Assembly (NCBI RefSeq): GCF_900086725.1
Contig: NZ_LT574837.1
Coordinates: forward strand, 2,501 to 66,500
DNA: 64,000 bases
Direction of reading: 5' to 3'
Origin: Bariatricus massiliensis
Lineage (GTDB): Bacteria > Bacillota > Clostridia > Lachnospirales > Lachnospiraceae
Shown: in pieces, positions 8,294-17,300 of the stretch
Layout: every line of letters starts with the position of its first letter
Position numbering within the stretch: the first letter of the stretch is position 1
Position numbers and translations under genes: made by a program
Notes under the pieces: generated by a model
The model's database searches: none
Told to the model about the DNA's origin: nothing
The model's input: the letters and a program-made list of their open reading frames with translations, nothing else

Positions 8294-10219
8294 TTACTCC
8301 TCTTTTTTCTTTTTCATTTTACCAATCACACCCGCGCTTGCCCCAAGCATTAGCAAGAGGGCCGTTGCAGAAACCGGGTCACCAGTCTGCGGTGTCTTTG
8401 CGGTTTTTTTCGTCTTTTTATTGTTTGTAAGCACCGTTGTCTTCTCTTTGACTACAACTGTTTCCTTCTCTGGCTCCGGTGATTCCGGTGTCACCGGCTG
8501 AGAAACTCGATTCATATTCGCTTTCGCAATCAGTGCGCCTGCTTCCTCTACCAATGGTGACAGTATGTCTACGTCATTTGGTGTCTCGTTCAGTGCCGTC
8601 TCAAACTTCGTCTGCATTTCTGTCAACTTGTCCATATATTCCTTGCTGATACCGCCCGGTTCTCCCACCGTGTCCTTTTCCTGCTCGATGAATTTATCCA
8701 AATCATCTTTGGCTTCTTGAAAAGCGTCCTCTGTCGTTACCAATTTATCCATAGCTGTCTTCAATTGATTATATGCATTTAGATACTCTTCCGGTTCTGC
8801 CATATCCGTCGAATCCACTAGTGCCTTTGCTGTATCATAAGAGTCCTTAAAGAAAGCCTTGCTGTTTTCCGTATATGTGTTATCTCCCGCCTCAATAGCC
8901 GTGCGAAGGCCTGCGTATGCCGATTCACCAACCAGTGCTGCCAACTTATTCTTCACATCAGCCGCACTCATTTTAATTGTATCCAGTGCATCCTGTACAT
9001 CGCTCAAATCCTGAACTGCCCCATTAATTTGATCCGTTGTACTGGTCGCTGCTTCAAAAACGTTTTTGGCATTTGCAACCTTGGTAGCCAGTGACTGTAA
9101 TTCAGTAGTGTCATAATACCCTGTATTTTCCAGTTGCTGTATCTGAGCCGCCAATTCATCCGCCAGCTGTATTAATCCTTCTTGTGACACAAGCACAGTA
9201 TTCAATGTGTTCATAATCTGGTTCATCATCTGTTCTGTCTCATAAGAATCCAGATCTTTAACAGCCTCGCTGACAGCAACTTCATTATCGCCGGGTTGAA
9301 CACCGATAGAATTAAGCAGATTCTGCACAGCTGTCACCGAAGCCGGGTCATACCAACTTGCGTTATTTACAACGGACTGCGCTCTACCAATCAAAGTCTC
9401 CAGACCTGCTTTATCTGTCAGTGACGGTAACATGGCCAACTTTCTGTATGCCTCTTGATAATCCGCTGCGATTTGCTGCCACTGGGGTTCTGTATACGCA
9501 CCCGGATCGGCTATCACCGCCTCCACTTTGGCCTTTTCCGCCTGATATGCGTCCCAGCTTTCCGGAGTGTAGGACATTGGCCCTGATATCTGGCTCTCTA
9601 CATAATCCAGCAGTCCTTGTGCTGTGAGCACAAGGCCGCTCTGTGCTGTTCTCAGATTCTGGATAGCGGCTGTTACCTCAGCCTCTGTTGCAGAGTCGTT
9701 GTTCATAACTGCTCTTGCCACCTGCAGGGCTGATTCAACAGGAGCATAAGAATCCGGTGTATACCAGCTTTGATTTTCCTCAACCAATTCTGCGCGCTGA
9801 ATCTCTTCCTCCAGTTCTGATTTGTCAACTACTGCATAGGTTGTTGACGGCTTCATTCCTGTTGATGCTTTATTCGTCTCTTCTTTCACAGGTGCATTTT
9901 CCGCAGCCACCGCATTGTCTGCTGTTATACTTCCTTCTATCGTCGTATTCCCTTCAGTGGATATATTTTCTTCAATAGATGCGCTCTCTCCCGCGGATAC
10001 GTTTTCTTCGATAGAAGCGTCTCCTTCAGCAGGGAGATTCTCTTCCGTTTCTACTTCTCCGCCTCCTGTCACCGAAGCGTCCGGAGTCTCAGCTGTCTCC
10101 TGAACTATCGCTGTGTCCATACTGTCATCCATTGCCGCCACACTCATTGTACTGCCTGCCATGGCAGAGCTTGCAATGCTGACAGCCAGCCCCAACGCGT
10201 ATAATTGTTTTCTCTTCAT
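8294..10219 (-). CDS. wall-anchored surface protein with FIVAR-like repeats
   Basis: A 641-aa secreted protein. A signal peptide occupies about residues 1-29. A Glu/Thr/Ala-rich stretch follows (about 35-115), then several helical FIVAR-like units with the pattern W-Y-T-P-D-S-Y/W and L..A..V (about residues 140-600). The C terminus carries TPQTGDP, a hydrophobic stretch and a KMKKKKEE tail, a sortase signal of the PQTGD type common in Clostridia. CAGGAGAAG precedes the ATG. It is the first gene of an operon read from the LytTR-type promoter at 10295-10365. It probably acts as an adhesin or binds carbohydrate, which FIVAR domains often do. Confidence 0.85.
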   Translation of the reverse strand: MKRKQLYALGLAVSIASSAMAGSTMSVAAMDDSMDTAIVQETAETPDASVTGGGEVETEENLPAEGDASIEENVSAGESASIEENISTEGNTTIEGSITADNAVAAENAPVKEETNKASTGMKPSTTYAVVDKSELEEEIQRAELVEENQSWYTPDSYAPVESALQVARAVMNNDSATEAEVTAAIQNLRTAQSGLVLTAQGLLDYVESQISGPMSYTPESWDAYQAEKAKVEAVIADPGAYTEPQWQQIAADYQEAYRKLAMLPSLTDKAGLETLIGRAQSVVNNASWYDPASVTAVQNLLNSIGVQPGDNEVAVSEAVKDLDSYETEQMMNQIMNTLNTVLVSQEGLIQLADELAAQIQQLENTGYYDTTELQSLATKVANAKNVFEAATSTTDQINGAVQDLSDVQDALDTIKMSAADVKNKLAALVGESAYAGLRTAIEAGDNTYTENSKAFFKDSYDTAKALVDSTDMAEPEEYLNAYNQLKTAMDKLVTTEDAFQEAKDDLDKFIEQEKDTVGEPGGISKEYMDKLTEMQTKFETALNETPNDVDILSPLVEEAGALIAKANMNRVSQPVTPESPEPEKETVVVKEKTTVLTNNKKTKKTAKTPQTGDPVSATALLLMLGASAGVIGKMKKKKEE

Positions 10220-10294
10220 AATGGCTTCTCCTGTTCTACTATGTTTTATTCATTCTTAGAAATACCTGATGCTGCAACTATTTCTCTCTTGCAT

Positions 10295-10365
10295 ATCCTA
10301 GCAAAAAATCTCTTTTTTGTGTGTCTCACTGTCATGAAGCGCAAAAAAAAGTTTCCGAAATGCAA
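10295..10365 (-). promoter_or_regulatory. LytTR-type promoter: 21-bp-period direct repeat plus -10
   Basis: Plus-strand half-sites TGAAGCGCAA (10335-10344) and CGAAATGCAA (10356-10365) are 21 bp apart. On the minus strand a -10-like TAGGAT lies at 10300-10295, 34 nt after the proximal half-site. The surrounding 50 bp is nearly identical to the promoter at 42156-42226. There is no good -35, which fits activator dependence. It should drive the operon that starts at 10219. The 158-bp gap around it holds nothing else I can identify. Confidence 0.75.
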
Positions 10366-10377
10366 TTTTCATCTCAG

Positions 10378-10788
10378 CTATCCATGTTTTCTCTTCTCCA
10401 TATCGGCCATAATTGGCTTCATATACATAATATCCAGCATTTTTTTCAGCAAATCCAGTACACTTTTAAAGCATATCTCCCCAGCTTTTCCAGAGTACCG
10501 CATAGTTCCCTGCCATGTTGAGTGTTGGCTGTACTTCACATCAATCAAAAAAAAGTATAATGACTTCCAGCTGGTTTGGAATTTATCGCTTGTCCACCGG
10601 GGTACAGGCTTCATTCCTTGTGCCTTCAACTTCTCTATGTCGGATATGAGGCAGTCAATTTTCAAAACCATATCCAGAAGATTATGGAAGGGAATCGGTT
10701 CTTCTTTATAAACAGTAAAAATTTCTCCAATAACATTATCATTTATAACCTGTTTAATCGCTATACACATTATGCCTGTTATGCTCAT
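10378..10788 (-). CDS. hypothetical protein, 136 aa
   Basis: Not recognised. The ATG at 10788 is chosen because GAGGAGGAAAG lies just upstream and because an earlier in-frame start (10845) would overlap the preceding gene. The product has a helical N-terminal part, a W-T-S-D-K-F-Q-T-S-W segment in the middle and a C-terminal amphipathic region ending EKRKHG. It has no clear signal peptide. It is the last gene of the long surface operon, just before the LytTR-type promoter of the next operon. Confidence 0.55.
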   Translation of the reverse strand: MSITGIMCIAIKQVINDNVIGEIFTVYKEEPIPFHNLLDMVLKIDCLISDIEKLKAQGMKPVPRWTSDKFQTSWKSLYFFLIDVKYSQHSTWQGTMRYSGKAGEICFKSVLDLLKKMLDIMYMKPIMADMEKRKHG

Positions 10789-10807
10789 ATACTTTCCTCC
10801 TCTATGT

Positions 10808-11431
10808 TCATGAATTTTTATCTCTTCCAACCCCAAGTTTTCCATATTTAATCAGCAGTTCTTTTAATAGTTGAAAATCATTCCCATAAAAATTATGTGT
10901 GTCGAACACTGTTAAACGTCTTCTCGCTGGAAGCGTACCGATGACCATTCTTTTCTTCTGAATGATTACTGCCACGTCCTCATATTCAAGTCTTCTCACA
11001 CCGCCCACGTGGTCATACAAAACAACTTCATTCTTTTTGCAAAGACATTTCCAATATCTTACATGCCCCACGATCTGTATCCTGCAGGGAAGTTCTTTAC
11101 CCAGATATTCTTGAAAATACATACGATAATAACAGGTATTCCTCCAGTTTTCCCGCGGTATCTTCTTCACTCTGTCAATCCTGAACTTCCTGTATCCTGC
11201 CGTTACCGTTCTGCCATGATAGTACTTTTTTATAAGTATCCGATCCTGCTCTCCATGTTCGTATGTAAATACCGGTGTTGTCTGAAGTACCGGCTGAGAA
11301 AGAATGACATGCTGCCTTGCCTTGACAGAAAAAATCGGAATCCCTTTCTCCTTCCTGCGCTGTCTGGTCAGACAGCGCAGCGTACAGACAACTACAGCTA
11401 AAATTCCTACAAGCAGCAGATTCTTCCACAT
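10808..11431 (-). CDS. hypothetical membrane-anchored protein, 207 aa
   Basis: An N-terminal hydrophobic segment (about residues 4-20) is followed by a long basic, tyrosine- and arginine-rich domain. No known motif is seen. The segment WRNTCYYRMYFQEYLG and repeated K/R-Y-x patterns suggest a beta-rich fold. It lies 6 bp after the NlpC/P60 gene and is probably translated together with it. The N-terminal anchor with a very short leader suggests the domain faces outside, but the topology is uncertain. Confidence 0.55.
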   Translation of the reverse strand: MWKNLLLVGILAVVVCTLRCLTRQRRKEKGIPIFSVKARQHVILSQPVLQTTPVFTYEHGEQDRILIKKYYHGRTVTAGYRKFRIDRVKKIPRENWRNTCYYRMYFQEYLGKELPCRIQIVGHVRYWKCLCKKNEVVLYDHVGGVRRLEYEDVAVIIQKKRMVIGTLPARRRLTVFDTHNFYGNDFQLLKELLIKYGKLGVGRDKNS

Positions 11432-11437
11432 GCTCTT

Positions 11438-12673
11438 TTATCCCTCATTCTTCATTAGGCTTAAATCCTGATATTTCTCATATAATTCTTTATTATTCTC
11501 TGTCATTGCTTTCGGATTACCATGCACCATCTTTGAGAATTCAATTGTCTCGTCTGTATAAACATTTGGCCTTCTCAAATATCGGAAGCAGCCTTCCTTT
11601 GCGGTCGTCACCACCACATTGTTATATCCGCCGCTGCAATGTGCAAACATGAGCTGGCCATCCATATTTCTTCCTATTACAATGCCCACGTGATTAACCG
11701 ATGTGCCTCCCGGGGCCATAAAAGCCAAGTCACCTGGCAGTGCCTCTTTTTCTTCGATAGCGGAAGAATTGGCCCACTGTGCTGTTGTTCCATGTCCCAC
11801 ACTCTTGATGATATCCCGATTCCCGGCTGCGTTTAAGAAAGCCCATGTCACATATCCACTGCAGTCAAGCCCATATGTACGGATTGTCCCTGTAGTGTCA
11901 TTACCTTCACTTGTGACAGTCGCCGCCATTCCCCAGCGGGAATCCCAACCTATAGCACTTGATTTGCCTCCCCAAAAGTAATTGACCTTTCCCACTAGTG
12001 AATATGCATGAAGTACGACCTGAAGACGTTCTTCACTCATCTCCCCCCGGGTCATGCGCACAAGTTCCTCAATCTGTGTCTTAGACAATTTCAAATCCTT
12101 GAACTGTTGTGGAAGAACGCTGTCCGAGTAGACAAATACCGGCGCTTTCACTTCCGTGTTTCCATCTGTATAAGATTTTGCGGACTCTTTACGTGAGGCT
12201 TCACTATTTGAAATACTTCCGGATGCTGTATCATTACCCTGTGTTGTTTCATCGGATTCTCTGCCACTGTCCGGCGTGGCCGTTTCTATGAACTCAGTAC
12301 CGCTATCCGGCGTTGTCTCTTCTCCTGACTCGTTTCCACTGTCCGGCGTTGACACTTCTTCGGACTGGCTTCCACCGTCCGGCGTTGACACTTCTTCGGA
12401 CTCAGTACCACTATCCGGTGTTGTCTCTTCTTCTGACTCGCTTCCACTATCTGGGGTCATTACTTCTTCGGACCCGCTTCCGTTTCCCGGTACTGTCGCT
12501 CCTCCTGTTTCATTTCCCAGCGCTGCCTCCTGTTTCTCCTGAACTTCTGCTGAGGAGGTACCGTCAATCATGTTACTCTGTTCTTCCTGCGCAAAAGCAC
12601 TGTTTGCCAGTGGAACCAGTATTCCTGTTGCCAGAACAGCACAAAGTATCATGTTCCATCTGCTTTTTTTCAT
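11438..12673 (-). CDS. secreted NlpC/P60 peptidoglycan hydrolase
   Basis: A 411-aa exported protein. A signal peptide spans about residues 1-29. A low-complexity region with repeated TPDSG-x-ESEE units covers about 70-145. The C-terminal NlpC/P60 domain has the catalytic Cys in GLDCSGYV (Cys271), His in VNHVGIV (His328) and a third polar residue at His345. Such enzymes cleave gamma-D-Glu-diamino acid bonds in wall peptides. A plausible job here is opening the wall for the surface structure encoded in the same operon. AAGGAGAGG precedes the ATG. Confidence 0.87.
   Translation of the reverse strand: MKKSRWNMILCAVLATGILVPLANSAFAQEEQSNMIDGTSSAEVQEKQEAALGNETGGATVPGNGSGSEEVMTPDSGSESEEETTPDSGTESEEVSTPDGGSQSEEVSTPDSGNESGEETTPDSGTEFIETATPDSGRESDETTQGNDTASGSISNSEASRKESAKSYTDGNTEVKAPVFVYSDSVLPQQFKDLKLSKTQIEELVRMTRGEMSEERLQVVLHAYSLVGKVNYFWGGKSSAIGWDSRWGMAATVTSEGNDTTGTIRTYGLDCSGYVTWAFLNAAGNRDIIKSVGHGTTAQWANSSAIEEKEALPGDLAFMAPGGTSVNHVGIVIGRNMDGQLMFAHCSGGYNNVVVTTAKEGCFRYLRRPNVYTDETIEFSKMVHGNPKAMTENNKELYEKYQDLSLMKNEG
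12263..12480 (-). repeat. tandem 36-39-bp repeats encoding Pro-Asp-Ser-Gly units
   Basis: About six imperfect copies of a unit coding for TPDSG-x-ESEE(V/T) in the NlpC/P60 gene. The repeat probably forms a flexible, acidic stalk between the signal peptide and the catalytic domain. Copy number may vary between strains. Confidence 0.75.
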
Positions 12674-12712
12674 TCTATCCTCTCCTTTTGTACCACCTGA
12701 TAAACTTTTATA

Positions 12713-13528
12713 CTATTCTTTATCTTTCAGCTGCTGCTTATATTCATCCTCTGTCGTCTCCATCGTCGCACCCGTACCCATATCATTTTCAAGAAGAGTA
12801 GTGGAAAGGCTCTGAATCTTCCACCCCTTTTCATATTCGGCTAATGTAAAGAATGCCTGATGATATTTATCCCCCAGTTTGAACAAAGCCGTATACTCCT
12901 TTATAGTCTTACATCCATAAATGGCGCATACATCCTTCATGTTGGCTTTGTACTGGTCTGACTTCTGGGTTACCTCATCCGCTACGTCACAGCTCACCAT
13001 CTTCAGTCCCTTCAGCTTTTCCGGATTCAAGGCTTTCACAATATCTTCTGCCGACAATTCGTCAGACACAGCTACATTTCCAGAGACTGAATCTCTGATT
13101 TCTTCTTTGGACTGTAGGCTATAGGCAAAAAACTTTGTCTGAGCCGCAGCCTGTCCCCGGAACTCCGCCTCATTAAGCACCCGGTATTCTCCTGACGCCG
13201 GCATACTTGAGGGCACAAGTACCTGCATACGCTCAATATATTTCTGGAGATTGATTGACTCTGCGCGCTCCTTGCTGTCAAATATCCCAAGCACTCCTTC
13301 GAAATCTCCGGAAGCCAGCTTGTCCACAAACTCTTCTATCGCTTTGTCTGGCTTATTATAAGCAGCCGTGCTCCTTGAATTTCCTCCCAGTAGCTTTACC
13401 ACAGCTATTATTAGTGCAATTACAATAACGGCCGCTATAACTCCCCTAATTATCAGTATCTTTCGTCTTCCTGCATTGCTCCCCTTACCTGCTATACTTC
13501 TTTTTTCGGCATTATTCTCTATAGTCAT
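12713..13528 (-). CDS. membrane-anchored protein of unknown function, 271 aa
   Basis: An N-terminal basic cytoplasmic stretch is followed by one membrane segment (about residues 29-48) and a long extracellular part. The extracellular part begins with PDKAIEEFVDKLASGDFEGVL, a pattern shared by many clostridial membrane-anchored DUF4878/NTF2-like proteins, but I cannot assign a family with confidence. AGGAGACAAAC precedes the ATG. It lies between the sortase and the NlpC/P60 hydrolase and may be an accessory factor for surface assembly. Confidence 0.6.
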   Translation of the reverse strand: MTIENNAEKRSIAGKGSNAGRRKILIIRGVIAAVIVIALIIAVVKLLGGNSRSTAAYNKPDKAIEEFVDKLASGDFEGVLGIFDSKERAESINLQKYIERMQVLVPSSMPASGEYRVLNEAEFRGQAAAQTKFFAYSLQSKEEIRDSVSGNVAVSDELSAEDIVKALNPEKLKGLKMVSCDVADEVTQKSDQYKANMKDVCAIYGCKTIKEYTALFKLGDKYHQAFFTLAEYEKGWKIQSLSTTLLENDMGTGATMETTEDEYKQQLKDKE

Positions 13529-13567
13529 CTTATGTTTGTCTCCTTCTACCTGATTCTTCCCTCATAT

Positions 13568-14326
13568 TTATACAATCGGTACCAGTCTGCCAATCAAGGC
13601 AAATCTAGCATTATTCCACTCATAGTCACAGGTAATCATTGTCAGCAGTCTGTCTTCCATGGTTGGTGTAATATCACTTTGAAATTTAGACTTTGCCTTA
13701 ACCTCCTGTATAAAGGCCTGCTGCCCCTCTTCCGCAAACCTAAGCGGTAGAGAGTCTCCTCCATCCAACACATAACCCGCAAACAATTCTACCCGATAGC
13801 TTGCATCCTTTGTATATAAATAAAAATATGGATTTCGTTTATAATATGCAGTCGAAGTATACTTGGCTATTCCGCCGAACATAGTCCCGTTCATCATGCG
13901 GTGTCCGTACAATATACTGTTGTCATCTGTAAAATCCGAAGTATTACGGCAATCCAAGAAAATACTTCCATTACCATTTACCCTTCCATCCGGAAAATGA
14001 GTTAAGTAATACAGATTGTCCCCGGACTGCATAACCGGGTAATCAATAGGAGTTCCCGGGCAGTAAATCCATGCCTGCCCGGGTAAATTATCCTTCAATA
14101 TGTCTCTAATATCCTCCTCGCGCTCCGGGTTCTCCGGTTCCTCCACCGTAATGCTCGACCGAATCGCATCGTAAATCCTAATTCCCTCCTGATATCCCCG
14201 GTACCGGCTGAATAAATATAGCATACAGCCGAGTGCCACAAATACCAGAAGGCCCGTTATCAGACGATATCGTCTCCTTCTGAAACGGTAATTACTCATC
14301 CTTATTCTGTTCGTCTGTTTCATCAT
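13568..14326 (-). CDS. srtB: class B sortase
   Basis: A membrane-anchored cysteine transpeptidase of 252 aa. One membrane segment lies at about residues 21-38. The catalytic residues are visible: His142 in LYGHRM, Cys233 in TCDYEW and Arg241 in NARFALIGRL. The spacing from Cys to Arg and the inserted helix before the catalytic Cys fit class B. The start may instead be the ATG at 14299, which overlaps the stop of the 2436-aa gene. It is the only sortase in the window and follows two sortase substrates in the operon, so it probably anchors or polymerises them. Confidence 0.87.
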   Translation of the reverse strand: MMKQTNRIRMSNYRFRRRRYRLITGLLVFVALGCMLYLFSRYRGYQEGIRIYDAIRSSITVEEPENPEREEDIRDILKDNLPGQAWIYCPGTPIDYPVMQSGDNLYYLTHFPDGRVNGNGSIFLDCRNTSDFTDDNSILYGHRMMNGTMFGGIAKYTSTAYYKRNPYFYLYTKDASYRVELFAGYVLDGGDSLPLRFAEEGQQAFIQEVKAKSKFQSDITPTMEDRLLTMITCDYEWNNARFALIGRLVPIV

Positions 14327-17300
14327 CCTCTTTTTCAGTTTTCTTCTTTCGAATCACTATCGAAGTTATAGCTCCTCCAATAATAACCGTTGCTACTGCC
14401 AGCACAAGTACTATTCCAAAAACCGGAGTCATATCCCCCGTTTTAACCGTATTGGAATAGCTTCCCTTTCCAGAGGTATTCTTTGTTGTACTATTCCCTG
14501 AAACGATTGTTTTACCAGATGTACCTGTGGTACTTCCCGGTTTATTAGTATCTGAAGGATTGGAGTTATCCGGATTCTTCCCATCGTCAGGTTTGTCAGA
14601 CGGTTTCTCCAGTTTGTCTTTCTTCGTCACCGTCAGTCCTTCGTAGTCAGCGCTTCTTGTCTCTCCGTCCTCCGTGTAGCTGATGGTCACCTTCGTGTCA
14701 GCCTCTGTTAACGGGTCCGGAGCAATCGTGCAGTCCGCAAGGTCTATTACTTCCTCGTCTCCGTTGTCATATACCGCTGTCACTGTCAGCCCTGTCGGGT
14801 CGAAGCTCTCTCCCTCCTTGTAATCTTTCTTCGCGTCTCCTGTTACCTTGATGCTTGTCAGGATACGTGGCTCTTCCGGCGCTTCCTCCTTCGTCACTGT
14901 CAGTCCTTCGTAGTCAGCGCTCTTTGTCTCGCCGTCTTCTGTGTAGCTGATGGTCACCTTCGTGTCAGCCTCTGTTAACGGGTCCGGAGCAATCGTGCAG
15001 TCCGCAAGGTCTATTACTTCCTCGTCTCCATTGTCATACACCGCTGTCACTGTCAGCCCTGTCGGGTCGAAGCTCTCTCCCTCCTTGTAATCCTTCTTCG
15101 CGTCTCCTGTTACCTTGATGCTTGTCAGGATACGTGGCTCTTCCGGCGCTTCCTCCTTCGTCACTGTCAGTCCTTCGTAGTCAGCGCTCTTTGTCTCGCC
15201 GTCTTCTGTGTAGCTGATGGTCACCTTCGTGTCAGCCTCTGTTAACGGGTCCGGAGCAATCATACAATCCGCAAGGTCTATTACTTCCTCGTCTCCATTG
15301 TCATATACCGCTGTCACTGTCAGCCCTGTCGGGTCGAAGCTCTCTCCCTCCTTGTAATCTTTCTTCGCGTCTCCTGTTATCTTGATGCTGTCCAGCTTGC
15401 GCGGTGCTTCCGGCTTTGTCACCGTGATAGTCATCGTGGTATTAACAGTTTCTTCACCTTCTGTGTATGCAATCGCAACAATACTGTCTAACTCGGTAAG
15501 GCTCTGTCCCTGTGCTGGAACATAAGAACAAAGTGCTGTTACATCTGCTGTCTCACCATTACTGTAGTATGCAGTCACAACCAGTCCGGTAAGGTCAAGT
15601 GTATCGCCTTCTTCGTAAGCCACCTTATCTGCCTGTGCCGTCACTATGATATTCGTAAGTGTCTTCTCTGCATCTTTTGTTACAGTCAGTCCTTCGTAGT
15701 CAGCGATTCTTGTCTCGCCATCCTCCGTGTAGCTGATGGTCACCTTCGTGTCAGCCTCTGTTAACGGGTCCGGAGCGATCGTGCAGTCCGCAAGGTCTAT
15801 TACTTCCTCGTCTCCGTTGTCATATACCGCTGTCACTGTCAGCCCTGTCGGGTCGAAGCTCTCTCCCTCCTTGTAATCTTTCTTCGCGTCTCCTGTTACC
15901 TTGATGCTTGTCAGGATACGTGGCTCTTCCGGCGCTTCCTCCTTCGTCACTGTCAGTCCTTCGTAGTCAGCGCTCTTTGTCTCGCCGTCTTCTGTGTAGC
16001 TGATGGTCACCTTCGTGTCAGCCTCTGTTAACGGGTCCGGAGCGATCGTGCAGTCCGCAAGGTCTATTACTTCCTCGTCTCCATTGTCATACACCGCTGT
16101 CACTGTCAGCCCTGTCGGGTCGAAGCTCTCTCCCTCCTTGTAATCTTTCTTCGCGTCTCCTGTTATCTTGATGCTGTCCAGCTTGCGCGGTGCTTCCGGC
16201 TTTATCACTGTGATAGTCATCGTGGTATTAACAGTTTCTTCACCTTCTGTGTATGCAATCGCAACAATACTGTCTAACTCGGTAAGGCTCTGTCCCTGTG
16301 CTGGAACATAAGAACAAAGTGCTGTTACATCTGCTGTCTCACCATTACTGTAGTATGCAGTCACAACCAGTCCGGTAAGGTCAAGTGTATCGCCTTCTTC
16401 GTAAGCCACCTTATCTGCCTGTGCCGTCACTATGATATTCGTAAGTGTCTTCTCTGCATCTTTTGTTACAGTCAGTCCTTCGTAGTCAGCGATTCTTGTC
16501 TCGCCATCCTCCGTGTAGCTGATGGTCACCTTCGTGTCAGCCTCTGTTAACGGGTCCGGAGCGATCGTGCAGTCCGCAAGGTCTATTACTTCCTCGTCTC
16601 CGTTGTCATATACCGCTGTCACTGTCAGCCCTGTCGGGTCGAAGCTCTCTCCCTCCTTGTAATCTTTCTTCGCGTCTCCTGTTACCTTGATGCTTGTCAG
16701 GATACGTGGCTCTTCCGGCGCTTCCTCCTTCGTCACTGTCAGTCCTTCGTAGTCAGCGCTCTTTGTCTCGCCGTCTTCTGTGTAGCTGATGGTCACCTTC
16801 GTGTCAGCCTCTGTTAACGGGTCCGGAGCAATCGTGCAGTCCGCAAGGTCTATTACTTCCTCGTCTCCATTGTCATATACCGCTGTCACTGTCAGCCCTG
16901 TCGGGTCGAAGCTCTCTCCCTCCTTGTAATCTTTCTTCGCGTCTCCTGTTACCTTGATGCTTGTCAGGATACGTGGCTCTTCCGGCGCTTCCTCCTTCGT
17001 CACTGTCAGTCCTTCGTAGTCAGCGCTCTTTGTCTCGCCGTCTTCTGTGTAGCTGATGGTCACCTTCGTGTCAGCCTCTGTTAACGGGTCCGGAGCGATC
17101 GTGCAGTCCGCAAGGTCTATTACTTCCTCTTCTCCGTTGTCATATACCGCTGTCACTGTCAGCCCTGTCGGGTCGAAGCTCTCTCCCTCCTTGTAATCTT
17201 TCTTTGCATCTCCTGTTACCTTGATGCTTGTCAGGATACGTGGCTCTTCCGGCGCTTCCTCCTTCGTTACTGTCAGTCCTTCGTAGTCAGCGCTCTTTGT

